Assembly: GCF_947623445.1 (NCBI RefSeq)
Contig: NC_135241.1
Location: 25,670,501 to 25,734,500 of the forward strand
From: Clavelina lepadiformis
Lineage: Eukaryota; Chordata; Ascidiacea; Aplousobranchia; Clavelinidae
Direction of reading: 5' to 3'
Length of the DNA: 64,000 bases
Part shown: positions 32,965 to 45,862 of the stretch, one piece after another
Numbering within the stretch: the stretch's first letter is position 1
Layout of the letters: each line of letters opens with the position of its first letter
Made by a program: the position numbers and the translations under genes
The notes under the pieces: model-generated
Told to the model about the DNA's origin: nothing
The model's input: the letters and a program-made list of their open reading frames with translations, nothing else
Databases searched by the model: none

Positions 32965-35900
32965 TTATATTTCTCCATCATAAAGTCCTTCGATGATTTC
33001 ATAATTTTGTTCTCCTCTGGTGTTTTCATAATTTGCTGCCTAAACAAGAAATTGAATCATTATTAATCAGATGACTGATGATACTGCTGACGTCATTACT
33101 ACTTGTCTTATAACCTAACCTTTGATTGGCGTGTAATATTGTAACCTCAATAACGTGGTAGAATGATGCTATGAGTATATAGTATATACCAACACAGTGT
33201 AATGGTGATGTTAGTTTGCGAATGATGATATTATATTCAACAACACAATAATGTTGTATAAATAATTTAAAAATGTCGTAATTTTGTATTTGTAAAATTA
33301 TATAAAATAAATTCAGACTTTACTTGAATATTTTATAAATTGCAACGTAGACAAAATGTAAACAGAAAAAAAATTAACAATTTTAGAAACAAACCGTAGT
33401 TTGTCGATCACCAACGTTCACTTCCAAGTAGCCATTTTTGTCTGTTAACATAAACCTGATTGTTAGGAGAATGGCAGAGTAAGTATCTTTATGAAATATT
33501 CTACAATTAAATTTTTATGATCGAAACTAGAAATTGTCGTTTTACGTCTTCATTAATAGACATCATATTTTATTACAACAGCGTGAACTAATTTTGCAAT
33601 GAACTTATAACTTATATTTTCTAGTTGTTTGAAAACCTTCATGTTTATCTTAACACAATGCTCTGAGATACCTTCCTCAAGCTTCTCCAGGTTTTCATAA
33701 GCTGCGTTTGTTTCTTGTGTCTGCAAGTCATGAATTTATTTAAATATATGTACACACGCTTTATTTCTTTTATATTAACCACAAATAAAAAATACGACTA
33801 ATTGAACAGTGAGAGAGAATTTAAGAAAATATAATTCGCTTATTCATGCTTCTGAATTTTCTTCTCTCTACGAATCTTTTAGTTTATTTTATATTGCAAC
33901 GTTCCCAATTTCAAATCGAATCTTTAGCAATACATGCAAAATAATGTCAATATTAAAGTCACCTTTGCATTGCTTTTTACGTGTTCGTCGAATTCAACAT
34001 ATTCCTCATGCACTGAAAAGCAAATTTAAAATTTATTACAATTATTAAGCAAATATGTGCAGCTGACGTAAATAATCGCAATAAATTGAACGTTTTTTGT
34101 TTTTTGATTAATTTTTTACTGTCAATAAATACATCGCCGTTTAAGTTTAACTCACCAGTATGTGTTTTTGTGTTGTGTGAAGTGTTTAATTTATCTAAAA
34201 GAAATGTAAAAAGTTTGACTTACACTTCATGTTTTTTTTAGAAAATATTTATGTATTTTCAAGTGGAGTTTTATATAACTTTATTATGTCCTTAATTTCA
34301 TGCATTGGGCTAAAATAGAAATTACTGTGCATTCAGTGTATTTTCTAACCTTTAGCTTTTGGCGTTTGTGGCCTCCTTGTAACATACAGTGCGAGCACAA
34401 CTGTAATGCAGATGAGAGCAACAGCGGCAACAGTTCCTCCAACAATTGCTCCTGTGTTGTCTGGTGTTGGAAGTTGATCGATGTTGACAACAGTGATGTC
34501 AAACTCTATTGAGTAGTTGTATGGCGGAAGGAGATGGCTCAAAGTAAGCTTGTAAGTTCCCTCATCACTTGATGTCACCTGTGAATTTAGTTTATCTTCA
34601 ATAAAATTCCGTGCATAGTTTTAATATTTGGGTCATTTCAAAAATTTCAACCCGGATGATAAATAGTTTGATATACATTGCGCATATAGTATAGTATTGC
34701 ATAGTGTGCAGTATATTGTCAAATGTAATGCCCTAACTTTAATGTATTACCCTTACCTGACTCCTTGTATACAAATAGTGTTGTTCATAGCCGTTGCTGA
34801 AGACAATATCTTTTCCATCATTAGAGACCGCATTATCTGCATAATTGAAATGTCATTTGTGACAGATGCTTCAAATTTAACAACAACACTTAATGAACAA
34901 ATAACACATAAACACCATAAAATATCAAATACACAATAATGTTGTCAAGGGTTCTTTGAATTTAACGATAATATTTACAGTTGTTTCGAATAGTAACATG
35001 AATAAAATTAACAGCCAAAACCAACCATTTAAAGACAAAAAAACAAATTTCATTTCGGGATTTGAAAAAAATGAAATATCACAAACTCCAGTTTTATCAA
35101 TTGTCCAGCTACAAGAAATGTTTTCCATTCCATAAGGAGCATCTAAAGAAAACATTTGTTTTAACACTGTCTCGAATGTTAACAACAACGATACATTTGG
35201 GTTAAAATTATTTCTTACATTGTACGTTAACATGTTCTACCCTGGATCGTCCGGTGTCATTGAAAATCTGCGTATATGACGTCACCACTTGACATGATAT
35301 GGGTTTCATGTTGTCTTCCTTTTCCAGTTTCAGGTGAAACATTTCATCCTTCGTAATTACATCAAAATGCAGACGTTACATAAACTATGTTAACATTAAC
35401 TTGTTGTACTAAACGCAAAATTCTTTGTTGTGGTAAAACCAAGGGTTTTGATATATTACAAAAAAGAATAATTTTATTCTTAGTTTAGTCGAAAGAATAA
35501 AAAGTGTGGCGATTAAAATCGAAATTAGAATTAGAAAGTGTGTTAATTTCGCAAAAGTTTTACCTTTGATATTACATATCCAAGCTCATCAAAGTAAAAT
35601 ATCAAGGATGTTACTTCAGGAAAAACGGTATCATCATAATTGCAATTCAGGCTTGTGGTATCTCCTTCAGAAACGATCAGGTTTCCAGTGATTAACGGGT
35701 CGGAAGCTAAAAAGTAGATCTAGTAAATTGTTTAATACAATATCTCGTTTAACAAGTGTGTGGCGAGTGAAAATTTAGTTTATCAAGAGAAAATACCTCC
35801 TTACCCCTCCAAACTACTAACTTACCTGACCAACATTGTAAAGTATCCTGCCCACTCCATTCTGCATGGGCTAGACATACTGTGTCACCAGATGGCAGTG

Positions 35901-38131
35901 CGGTTCCATTCGAGTAAAACAAATCTCCTGTTGGGCAACTGAACATTCCACTGGCTTGGTATGTTTGAGATGATGACGTAATTACAACATAATAAGGAAG
36001 TGATGACGGGCAATCTGTATTGATTAGGTTAATATTTACAAATATTTAAACCAGTATTTTATTTAATGAATTCAAATGAAAAATAGTTTTTCTTGTATTA
36101 TGAAAACTTTCAAACAATATTTAATTTATCAAAATCATATTCACTTTCAGAAACTTTACGCAGCACGCTTTGTAGTTATCGTTCAAAATGCTCACCTTGC
36201 ACCAGCCTAGTTACAGAGCCTGGTATGATTACTGCTATAGCGCATCTCACTTCAATACTTATATCCCCAGCAACAAGTGGTTGAGTGATTGTCAATGTTG
36301 TTATTATGTGATTTGTTCCATCAATTGTTTGTTCAGTGCAAGTGATGCTGTCATATGTGCCCGGTGATGGAGCAACACATCCACCGAAAAGTCCTGAGTA
36401 AAACGAAGCACCACTTCCACTGTCCAGCTCTCCTCCATAGAACCAAAAACATCTATCAGTATTTGATGTTGGTGTTGGAAACTGAGCATTTACAATGAGA
36501 TTGTTGAAACCAGTTGCCAATGGATTGTTTGGGGGATCAGTGCTGATTTTAGTTCCAGGCGATGCACCTAAATCAAAATTAATTCTAATTTTTGTAATTC
36601 AAAGCATAAAAAATCTCAGAATATTCTAAACAAGATAAGCAGATGTTTCGTTTCGTTTCTATTTAGAAAAAGTCTCAATGCTGATGATGCTGATGATGCT
36701 GATGATGCTGATTCCTGTGATAATGTTTTAAAATCTCCGTGCTGTTTTATTCATTCTTCCAATTATAAGTTGCTTCAAACATTATGCACTGAAATCTTTG
36801 TAATGTTTTATTTAAAAGTTCTTAATTGAATACGTTTAAGTTTAAGTATGTAGCAAATTATTGGGCAGTATTTCATGCAACAACAACCCAATTTACTTTG
36901 TATGCTTTGCTGATGAGTGAACATTTTGTAATAAGCTTGACAAACCTGTACACTGTAGATTATCTTGAGCCAACCATTGTGCATTTGCTAAGCAAATCGT
37001 ATTGCTAGACGAAGGTGCTGTACCATTCGAGTAAAATAAATCTCCTGTCGGGCAACTGAACATTCCACTGGCTTGGTATGTTCGAGATGATGACGTAATC
37101 ACAACACCATAGGAAAGAGATGATGGGCAATCTGTAGAATGCATAACGTATATTGAAGCTTTGATGCTCACGTTTAAATAAGGTTGTTTTAAAATGTAGT
37201 ACTTGAACAATGAGCAGAGAAGCGTTGTTGTAAATGCAAACATTGTTAATACAGCAGCCTGTATATTGCGAATACAGCAAAAACGTAAGTAGTTTTTGAA
37301 TGAAAAATTGTACTTTGTTTCTTGGAAAACTTTGGTTAAAACTAACAATTTGATTTGGATCCTATACTTGTGCGATTTCCTCACTTTGTGCAAAACACCT
37401 TTATTGAACTTACGCGTAGCAAAACGTAAGCACATTGCGTAGCATAAGCGCTTTAAAAGCTTTTTAATTCAACTTTACTTATCATAACAATAATAACTTA
37501 AATTGTATCTTCAAATTGCCAGTAAAACATTATTCGTTTTACCAAGTTTATATAACTCAAGTCTAAGTGGGAAATTACATGAAGCATGAAATTAGGTAAA
37601 GCTTATTTGATTTGCCCAGACGATTCAAATTTCAAAAAGTCAACGCAATAAACTCCCACAGTCAAGTTTGAACATTTTAGGCCGAACCCATGAATTTTTC
37701 AATCTTATTCTTTGAAATACTGGGCTCATACCAAGTAAATTGACTTCCCAATGATTGTTTTGTATATTTTTTTTATGCACATTACTTTAGTTTATAACAG
37801 CATTACTAGATTTGGTGGAATCCCTCACCTTAACTAAGCATGTCTGGTGATTCAAGAAGATTTTGTAACTGGTTGTGCACTTGGCATACTGGTACTGTGC
37901 ATTGGTCATACTTGGTTGGTACTAGTTAATGAACCATTTCACGAGTGTTAAAAACAACAACAGCAATTTATTAACAATTGTGAATGATAAACACAGCATT
38001 TTTATGATGTTCAATTAGTATTCTCATAAAAAAGAAACCTCTTAAACAAGGCAACAATTTCAACCAACAGGCAAACAAATGTACAAACCATATATTATCA
38101 ACAGACAATGAAGATCCAAGTCCAACCTCAT
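32965..38131 (-). CDS. Receptor R2: CCP/Ig type I membrane protein with ITAM-like tail
   Basis: Fourteen exons with consistent phases give 582 aa: 38089-38131, 36946-37131, 36196-36567, 35826-36014, 35564-35706, 35219-35348, 35026-35142, 34757-34836, 34350-34578, 34156-34194, 33963-34012, 33672-33720, 33395-33441, 32965-33039. In order they give a signal peptide (MRLDLDLHCLLIIYG), CCP1, Ig-like A, CCP2, Ig B, Ig E, a membrane span (TGAIVGGTVAAVALICITVV) and the tail. CCP1 and CCP2 are close duplicates (both with SSSxTYQASGMFSC). R2 lacks the Ig C and Ig D exons of R1 and R3. Tail tyrosines lie in EYVEF, AYENL, GYLEV, NYENT, NYEII and LYDGEI. AYENL and GYLEV form YxxL-x9-YxxV, close to an ITAM. 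For the last exon I chose the acceptor that keeps homology to R1 and R3; a nearby CAG would shift the frame. Predicted role: cell-surface recognition with tyrosine signalling; ligand unknown. Confidence 0.83.
36678..36711. repeat. 9-bp tandem repeat in an R2 intron
   Basis: Nearly four copies of ATGCTGATG lie in the intron between CCP1 and Ig A. No function is suggested. Confidence 0.7.
38089..38131 (-). other. R2 signal-peptide exon
   Basis: Encodes MRLDLDLHCLLIIY plus one base, differing from the R1 and R3 leaders by one residue (D for G at position 4). The exon and its flanks (about 37,820-38,790) are nearly identical to 56,445-57,412. Confidence 0.75.
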
Positions 38132-38790
38132 GGCTTCTACTTTAGATGGACAACTTTGTTATAAGCAGATATTAAGTTCTTGATTTTCAGTGGTTAATAA
38201 AACTTAAAATACGCAAAAGTTATTCAATAATGAACTGCTATTGCCTGTATATAAAATTTAGTCTAAAAAATGCATTATGGAAACTACTGAAAATGATGTG
38301 GTACACTATAGAAAAATGCTGAAGTGAAAACGTCTCGCTTGGAAACAAAACATAATTCTCTTAAATAGTAGGCCTAATCCAGTCTACAAAATTCCTGAAT
38401 GGCAGCTACTTCCAAAACTTCCATACACCTTGTTGATTATGAGGTAAAATGTGAAATACATTTGCAATAAAAATTTTCAATATACAATAAAGTTGTTCAT
38501 TATGTGGAAGATTTTGATTGCTGAAATAATTTTCATTTGAACAAATATCAGTGCATGTTTAATTTGGGCTATTGTAAAGTGACAATTACATCACAATGAT
38601 TGCATTATTTATGTGATGGATGTGCTTGTGTTAATTTGATAATTAGTTGGTGCTCAAATGACCATAAACTTAAGACGTGATGATCAATTGTTATATTATT
38701 TTAACATTGAGCCTTAGAGCAGGTCATGCTGACTCATGCTTAGCACTTCCTGGAAACATTCTTGCTATTAATTATTTTGTCAATTTGTTT
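38132..38790 (-). promoter_or_regulatory. Shared 5' flank of R2
   Basis: Almost base-for-base the same as the R3 flank (56,761-57,412) and clearly related to the R1 flank. The CTTATAAC box before the ATG is conserved. Confidence 0.45.
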
Positions 38791-38863
38791 CATAAAGAAA
38801 ATAATTTGTACCTGTCTAGACTCTTTCATTTTTTCAAAGTCCTAGAATGAGCTAAGTAATAAA

Positions 38864-39139
38864 CAAAGGTGGGCAGTCGGTACTTTAAAAGTACAGTCGG
38901 TAACAATATTGGTGTTGGAAAAAAATGTAAAATATTGCAAATAAAATTTAAAAAACATACTTCACAAAACCTTGAAGTGATCATTTTAAAAGTAACGAGC
39001 ATTGGGACTGACTTATATTTCTTGAAAAAAGTAATTCGGTGCTTTTTTCTAAAAGTACCAACAGTACCGATATTGGTACTGAAAAATTATTGCAGTACAG
39101 TAATTCGGTACTATAGTACAGCTGTATGACACAAATCTG
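38864..39139. mobile_element. hAT-like MITE in block U2
   Basis: This is the orthologous copy of the element at 28,600-28,926. The left end is CAAAGGTGGGCAGT and the right end is eroded. The flanks GTAATAAA and CTAATAAA are the diverged target duplication. Shared position means it inserted before U1 and U2 split. Confidence 0.6.
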
Positions 39140-40981
39140 CTAATAAAGCAACTGGAAGACTAACGTATGCTTGTACGACAAAAACGACAAAATGCACTAA
39201 CGTATGCTTGTACGACAAAATGCAAGTTTAATAACCAGCCCTAAAGGGGTGATACATTAGCTATGACGTCAGTCTTTAGAAAAAAGCAATCTTTAACCTC
39301 ATTGAAGATTCGGCTCTGTAACAAGAATGACGACAGCCAACAAGTTAGCATCTGAAAAATTGTGTGTTTGTTGTAATATCCGTCGAAAGTGTTAGCCTTG
39401 CCCCATAGTGGAAACTGTGGTACCTGCACGCATGAGATTTATCAAAGTGTACGCCAAACTTTTTCATATTTACGTCAATTTATTACAAATAAGCAAAGAA
39501 AAAGTGTTTGTTTGAAGGTTAAATTATAATTAAATAAAACTAAGAATTGAAGTTTCAGTGCACGCCATCTTGTCTTTGCACGAACGAGTTCTCGTTCAAA
39601 ATTTCCGTTATTTCTAGTCGGGGCCTAACCTACCCCACCTCAAATTTTAACCAGAACCGCTGAACAGGAGCAAGTATCGCTAGGGCTTGCCAAGTACCAG
39701 CATTACAATTACAACGGCCACTAAGCATCGAACATGAACCGTATTGACCCAAGCTAAATTTTCTAAACACTCAGGTAAACTACTACAGAAGCGAACACCT
39801 CTGTTTCAATTCTTTATTTTAAGTCGCTATGTAACCTCAACAGTCGTCACATACATAAAAGCAAATGACTTACGGCAAACCACTTTCATTTTAAATGCCG
39901 TTTAAGTATGTTGATCAAATTTGTAGACTTATGTTTTGAATAGGTTCTACCTTCTTGTGCAAACAAGGCCTCAGCATTCAGGTGTCGAGCCAATATCAGT
40001 CATATACAATACATAACAACTCGATGAAAACTATAATACGATGTTTCACAACAAAATGTGCTGAAATATTGGAAAACTAAAAGATTAAGGATTAATTATT
40101 TGATTGATTAAAATACTAACTGAAGTCCGTTTTACATTTCTTCAGCATCTAAGTATTTGCTACAAGCAGTTGAGAACTATTTGAAAATCTTTCATTTATC
40201 AACAATCACCAACAAAGATTGCCAACAAATCTTAATAAAGTCATTCACCAAGCTACCTTCGTCGCTTTGCTTTTCTGAATAATTTGTAACATGATCACTG
40301 ATCAGTTGAGACAGATAGCTATTACGCGTTTCAGCTCTGAGACAATCGTTGCTTATATTTGATCACTTCCTTGTATGATATCTTTGTTTGTTTCCTCCTA
40401 CACCACCTACGGTTAAATTATACGTCTGCACTTACATTGGCGTCTTTAACAATAATAGTTTAACGATGTAAAATATATGTAAAAGCAAATATATAAAAAG
40501 CACTACCAAACGAAAATTTTTGATGAGTTGCTAGGTTTCATTTTAAAAATATCATAAACTATTTATTTTCCACGCTGAATATGTCATTTTATAACTATAG
40601 TGCGGCCGTTATTGTTTGAGCAAAATGTTTTTAGCAATTTGTATTAAACGTCTTGGCAGTAATCTTGCAATTAGTTTGTTATGTGCGGTATGAAACGTGC
40701 AGGCAATGGACTTGTCACGGTACATGTTGCACTCAGTGACTTAGCCATGACATGGTTCGCGGTTTGGTCGCAGAGTTTGCCACTCCCCACTTATGTCGAG
40801 TTGGACGATCTGAGGTTGGCGGTTATTGTATATTGTGTTATCGATTAGCTTGAACAAAGAGCTATTTTTTAGCCCGAGCGACTTTCAAGAGACGCCGATA
40901 TATTGTCTACAGCGCCTATTATAAATCGTCAGACCGCCGCTTTGAATATCCAAATATGTTTATTGGTCCAATATACTAGAT

Positions 40982-42099
40982 CAGTGTTTCTCAACCTTTT
41001 TAGCCCACGGACTATTTTCCATTAGCATAAGTATTTGCGGACTCAGGTAATAGGAATAAAAAATAAGTTAGTTCAACACTTAAACAGTAACACAACACAC
41101 ACAAAAAGCAGAAGCAGTTTTTTTATTGGGCACATTTGCAATGTAGGCTAAATCTCAATGAGAACCTTGAAAATTACGACCTTTGCTCAACCTGTCTCAG
41201 TGAGAACCTTGTCCCTGAACTTGTTTCACAAGTTTGTCGGAATCAGGAATTATGGTCGTCAACGCACATCTGATATCGTCTTCTGGTTAAAGTTCATTCC
41301 GGTACTTGGTTTTAACCATAGCCAATGTTGAAAATCCAGCTTCACGTAAGTACATGCTACGTTGTTTTACGCTTGATTTGCATTCGCATGCAGTCTTGTC
41401 TGCCTTCGCATGGAAGCGCTTGTCGATTTCTCGAGCAATTATCCAAGCAGCAGAGAAAGAAGCGCGCACTGCTTTGTTGTGAGAGTAAACTAATCTTCCC
41501 CAAGCGGTTGGGTGATCAAAGCGACTTCTCTTTACCTGATATTTTTTTTCTTTAAACACATCAAGAGGTTTGTTGACGAATTTTTCATGGTTTCGTTCTA
41601 GGTGTCCACGAAGTTTTGCTTCAGCTATGTGCTAAGACTTTTAAGCACAACACACACAGTGGCCAAACTTCACCATTTACCTCGACCGAAGTAAATCCAA
41701 GCGTCAATTAATCATCATTATATGCAAACACCTGCTTTCGTTTTGCTATGACTAGATCTTACATTAAGTTTTAAAATATTTTAACTTTACGCCACCAACA
41801 ATACCTAATCTGGCTTCCTATGCACAGACATTTGCGAGCATAACCTGGTGTGACGTGTGCAAGTGAAATCGCATTGCGGGAGAAGGAAAGAAAGAAAAAA
41901 GGCGCTGACACTTGCGAACTCTTTTTAAAAACAGAAAAAAGTATCTCTTGCGACCCCTAATTTTTGAGGGGAAAAGCTGTCGCGAAAATTATGACCTATG
42001 CCTAATTTAATTATATACGATAAAATAATGGGCTTGCGGACTCACAAAAATCTTACGCGGACTCAAATGAGTCCGTGGACTCGGGGTTGAGAAACACTG
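40982..42099 (-). mobile_element. hAT transposon relic
   Basis: The terminal inverted repeats are CAGTGTTTCTCAACC at the left and its complement GGTTGAGAAACACTG at the right. A perfect 8-base duplication TACTAGAT flanks it (40,974-40,981 and 42,100-42,107). These ends and duplication length are classic for hAT. At 1,118 bp it is an internally deleted derivative with a broken transposase. Block U1 has the empty site near 32,570. Confidence 0.92.
41205..41559 (-). pseudogene. hAT transposase remnant
   Basis: The frame at 41,287-41,559 (90 codons) joins a piece resembling the AS[F/Y]xxAWxIA segment to the conserved C-terminal dimerisation block (REAGFSTLAMVKTKYRNEL). A TAA stop follows, and the same frame then continues with PEDDIRCALTTIIPD to a second stop near 41,205. 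The catalytic DDE region is missing, so the protein is dead. Confidence 0.75.
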
Positions 42100-42370
42100 T
42101 ACTAGATAGTTAAATTAAATTGATAATAGAACAATATTGTTTCAAATCAGAGCATGTGAGCTTCTGAACATGCTTTCAATCACGGAGTGAAATAAAAATA
42201 TCTGCTCATAATCGGATTCAAAGTTGAGTTGAATTATTCTTACTACGTCAGCTTCCAAGCCCACGCAGTGGCAAAAGATAAGACTAACTAGAGTAAGATG
42301 AGATAACCAGAGCAAATTGGCAAGGTTCATAGCAATGCAAGTGGAACTGATTCTACGATGAAACATGTTC

Positions 42371-43714
42371 TACGTGAAAAATGAAACACAATCTTAATAT
42401 TTAGCTGCTCTGTATTCTCAGCATTTATAATTTAGAATATTTATATCTACGGCTTATTTAGAATCCAGCAACTTCCTCCAAATTACTTTCGGTTTAAAAA
42501 CTAAGCTGTTTGCTGATCAAACATATGTAACCTAGGCTGAACTTTTCTGGGTAAATAATCCTTTAAAATTCTGTTAAGCCGCTAACATCATAAATAAAAT
42601 TACACGAAATGAAAACTACTACATGATATTTCGCCATTAAATGTGGTAAAACACTTGAACAATCAAAGGTTGAACAAAACATTAATGATCCAAAATACCG
42701 TTTAAAAATTTTTAATTAATCGAAAATCTCTTACAAATTTCAAAATATTTAAATCAAATCCTAAACAAAGTTACCATCATTTTCTTTCTCAACCGGTTTG
42801 CAAAATGGCAAGCTGCGCCATTTATCTAGTAAGCGTTTAAGTCATGAGATAATCGATTTGAAAACTTCCGTGTAATATATCCTTTGTCTTCCACCTACGC
42901 GGTTAATATTAGAGATACATTAGTCACCCTCACACATACGTCATCTAAGAGTTGCAATCTCGCCAGTGACATCCATCGGGTCTTAAATCGTAAGATACCG
43001 TCTATGTGGTGCGTGTTTGTACTGCGTCATCAGATAGAGGCTCATACTCAGAAGTGCAATGAATGTGATTCTGAGCTGACGTACGTAAGGTCGCAGACCC
43101 AGCGTCTTAGCTAAATTCGGCTACATAAAAGGTGTCGGCGATAGATCTGTTCAAGGTATTTGAGGAAAGGACCGAAGTCTACATATACGCTCCGTTGATG
43201 GTAACATCAAGCACACAATTTGCTTCCTTGTTGTTGAAGTTAGAAACTTAATCCTAGCCCTAGCCTAGAACATGTTCAAATGATACGCAAAATTCCAGAA
43301 AACCTTTTGCGGTAATTTTCGATCTATTGTTCTTCTTTACTAATTTCGCCAATATATAATATAGTAAATATTTTATGACCTATCCAGGTGTTTCAGTTTT
43401 TTTTAAGACCCTATTTTCTTGTAAAAAAGCCGATTCCGGACAAGCACAGAAGCACTCATTAAGCATTTTCTTCTTAACAATGTTGATTTATTATAAAAAG
43501 AAGAAATGTTCCTGTACACGATTGCATTTAGTGTTGTCCAGATCCGGAGGTTGATTTTAAATAAAACGTATGACAAATTTTCAAGTTAAATAAATATGTT
43601 TTTGTTTACAAATGTTTAATGAAAACTTTGTTAAGTTTTTTAGTTCTAAACCTATCTAAATGTAAGTGCTATCTCCTTATTATAAACGATATACGCAGTC
43701 ATATAACAAAAGCA
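42371..43714. other. Intergenic, no gene seen
   Basis: Block U2 homology stops at about 42,365. The only structured item in the rest is the 50-base block 43,659-43,708, identical to 16,388-16,437. A small open frame at 42,884 has no domain. Confidence 0.35.
43659..43708. repeat. 50-bp exact repeat (pair with 16,388-16,437)
   Basis: Both copies contain GTAAGTGCTATCTCCTTATT followed by ATAAACGATATACGCAGTCA, and I see no difference over 50 bases. This copy abuts the start of the recognisable LINE sequence; the other lies alone. Confidence 0.8.
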
Positions 43715-45040
43715 ATGTGTAACAGAGATATTGTAGGTAACCCTTACATGAGAAGTCAAGATGGACAGTTACAGATGCAGCTGGCAGATAGGTTGAGGTT
43801 GAGGAAGGAATATTGTGAAAAGCTACTGAGGATGCTCTGACACATGATTTGGAAACAACGATGAATGAGTTCTTGTAAGCTGACGAGTTAGTTCTCGTAG
43901 GTCGTAGGAGATAACTGGAAAGAAATGTCAGAATGCGAAATGTCAGAATGGTTTAAGGTAAAAGTGGGGGTCAACCAGGTTTCAGTGCTAAGCCCGATTG
44001 GTGCGATCAGTGCGATTTAGAAACAACAATGAATGAGTTCTTGTAAGCTGATGAGTTAGTTCTCGTAGGAGATAGCTGGAAAGAGGTGGAGGAGAAGTTT
44101 GTTAGATGGAAATGCGCACTGGAAAGCAAAGGTTTGAAGGTGAACATCAATAAAACCAAAGCGATGAGAATTGGTAGAAAATCATCGAAGGGAGTAGTCA
44201 GTACTGTTGATCCATGCGCAATTTGTGGAAAGAGAGTAGAGAGAAATTCAATTCAATGCAGAGAGTGCGAGTATTGGGTGTATAAGATATGAATCAATGG
44301 AAGGCTGACGAGTGGAACGAATTACGAATGTGGCAGATGTAAAGGTTGTATTAGTGATAAAGAAGAGGAGAAATATGTGAAATTGGGAAGTGATGAGATC
44401 GAGCTTGTTAAGGAATTTCGTTATTTGGGGGATATGATTGGGGAAGATGACAGTACTGGCAAGGCAGTGACGGCAAGAATACGCGCTAGCTAGAAAAAGT
44501 TTAAGGAATTGTCTGGTACACCCTGTGGCAGACTACTCTCTACCAACCTGAAAGGAAGGCTGTATAAAGCATATATATGAAGTGTGATGTGTTATGGAGC
44601 TGAATGCTGGGCGATGAAGAAGGCTGATATCAGGCGAATGCAGACGACAGAAATGAGGATGATTCGAATGATGTGTGGTAAGACACTACGAGATGGGATT
44701 GCCAATGATGTGCTGAGAGGGTGGACAGGTGTTGAAGATTTTGAAGAACATCTGAGAGGGCATCGTCTGAGATGGTTGGGGCACATTGAGCGAATGAATG
44801 AGGAGAGCTGGACGAGAAGAGTACAGCATAAGATGATTGAAGGAAATGTGAAAAGGGGAAGACCAAAGAAAACATGGGAAGAGACGGTGAAGGATGATAT
44901 GAGAAGGAGAGGTTTGAAGATCGAGGATGCCATCGACAGGGGAAAGTGGAGGCGTCGCTGCAGACAACTGGATGACCCTGAATTTGTTTCGGGATGAAGA
45001 CCAGGCCTGAACAACAGGCGAATGGAAGATGATGATTCTT
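43715..45040 (+). mobile_element. Degenerate LINE (non-LTR retrotransposon)
   Basis: Pieces in order: a connector resembling VGNPYMRSQDGQL and WKEYCEKLL; the region of the reverse-transcriptase YADD box, present twice (43,866 and 44,031) and mutated to stop-A-D-E; KGLKVNINKTKAMRIGR; a Cys-rich segment (CAICGKRVERNSIQC and CGRCKGC); and the C-terminal domain with YGAECWAMKK, RMIRMMCGKTLRDGI, RLRWLGHIERM and GRPKKTWEETVKDDM (44,584-44,997). In-frame stops interrupt it at several places. The 3' end is GAAGATGATGAT. The endonuclease and most of the reverse transcriptase are missing. Confidence 0.85.
44584..44997 (+). pseudogene. LINE reverse-transcriptase C-terminal domain
   Basis: 137 codons remain open. 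The segment contains ECWAMKKADIRRMQTTEMRM and GRPKKTWEETVKDDM, the standard C-terminal block of many invertebrate endonuclease/reverse-transcriptase proteins. It is a leftover of the element, not an independent gene. Confidence 0.85.
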
Positions 45041-45352
45041 TCAAGAGTATTTTTCAAGCCTTGCAAAATAATGTTTTGGTAAAAATAAGAAAGCATCAAC
45101 CGATTTCATGCAACCAGAGAATTGCTCCAACATAAAGAGCTTGTGCTTTGCAGGATAAGAAGAGTTGATTACAATATAAATTTCAATTTGCGCACAAATT
45201 TATTAGCACCAAATCCAACACAAAAAAGTTTTAACCTAGATGTAATATATCACAATGATGTGATGGATCTAGTTTAGATCTAAAGTTTTAAGAAATTTAA
45301 ACATTTCACTTGTGTCAAAGTCAGTGCTAAAATTGCTGCATGTCCTTGCTAT

Positions 45353-45862
45353 TGTGACGATTACGTCACGACTCACGAGTTGTTTTTGACATGTTTGGAA
45401 TTTAATTTGGGATATTGAAATTCATTTGTTTACCAGATTTGAGTTTTCCTTAATGACGTCAGATAATTTCCTCGCTTGAACTAGTTTGCCACATATATAT
45501 ACTGTTGTAATGTTTACGATCTCCCTTTTCCCTATTTTACCGTCTCACGTGTTACTGAGCGCGATGTAACATTCCGCAAGCTTTGCCCTAAGGTGAAAAC
45601 CTTTGTGTTATAATAAATAAAATGGGAACTTTATAAGTTAGTAATTTGTATAGACAGGATCAAGCAACTAACAGCATAGTCACGCAAATTTGAGAAATGA
45701 GAACTCATCCATCGAAGCAGAAGCAAAACAAGTCACCAACCATCAATCGTCCTCGCTCATATTCAAACAATTACCGCCAGCATACGCAGTCTTTATGACA
45801 GATATGTTCCTTGTGTAATACTTCACACAAGTAGTGCACAAGCGAACTATTTCTTTGTCATA
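45353..45862 (+). repeat. 5' LTR of the non-autonomous element
   Basis: Contains an AATAAATAAA polyadenylation-type run near 45,613. Near-identity to the right repeat indicates recent insertion. Confidence 0.85.

Larger units (their letters stand above)
38791..42370. repeat. Upstream duplicated block U2
   Basis: This is the counterpart of U1 without the U1 stretch 29,401-31,157; the junction lies at about 39,650 within AATTTTAACCAGAA. An autonomous-type hAT relic (40,982-42,099) inserted here only. No gene belonging to the host is recognised. Confidence 0.75.

Noticed and set aside
36893..37435. 180-codon minus-strand frame read as a single gene
   Set aside because: Only its C-terminal part is real (the R2 CCP1 exon 36,946-37,131); the rest is intron read-through.
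44592..45099. 150- and 137-codon minus-strand frames
   Set aside because: They are antisense shadows of the LINE reverse-transcriptase domain.
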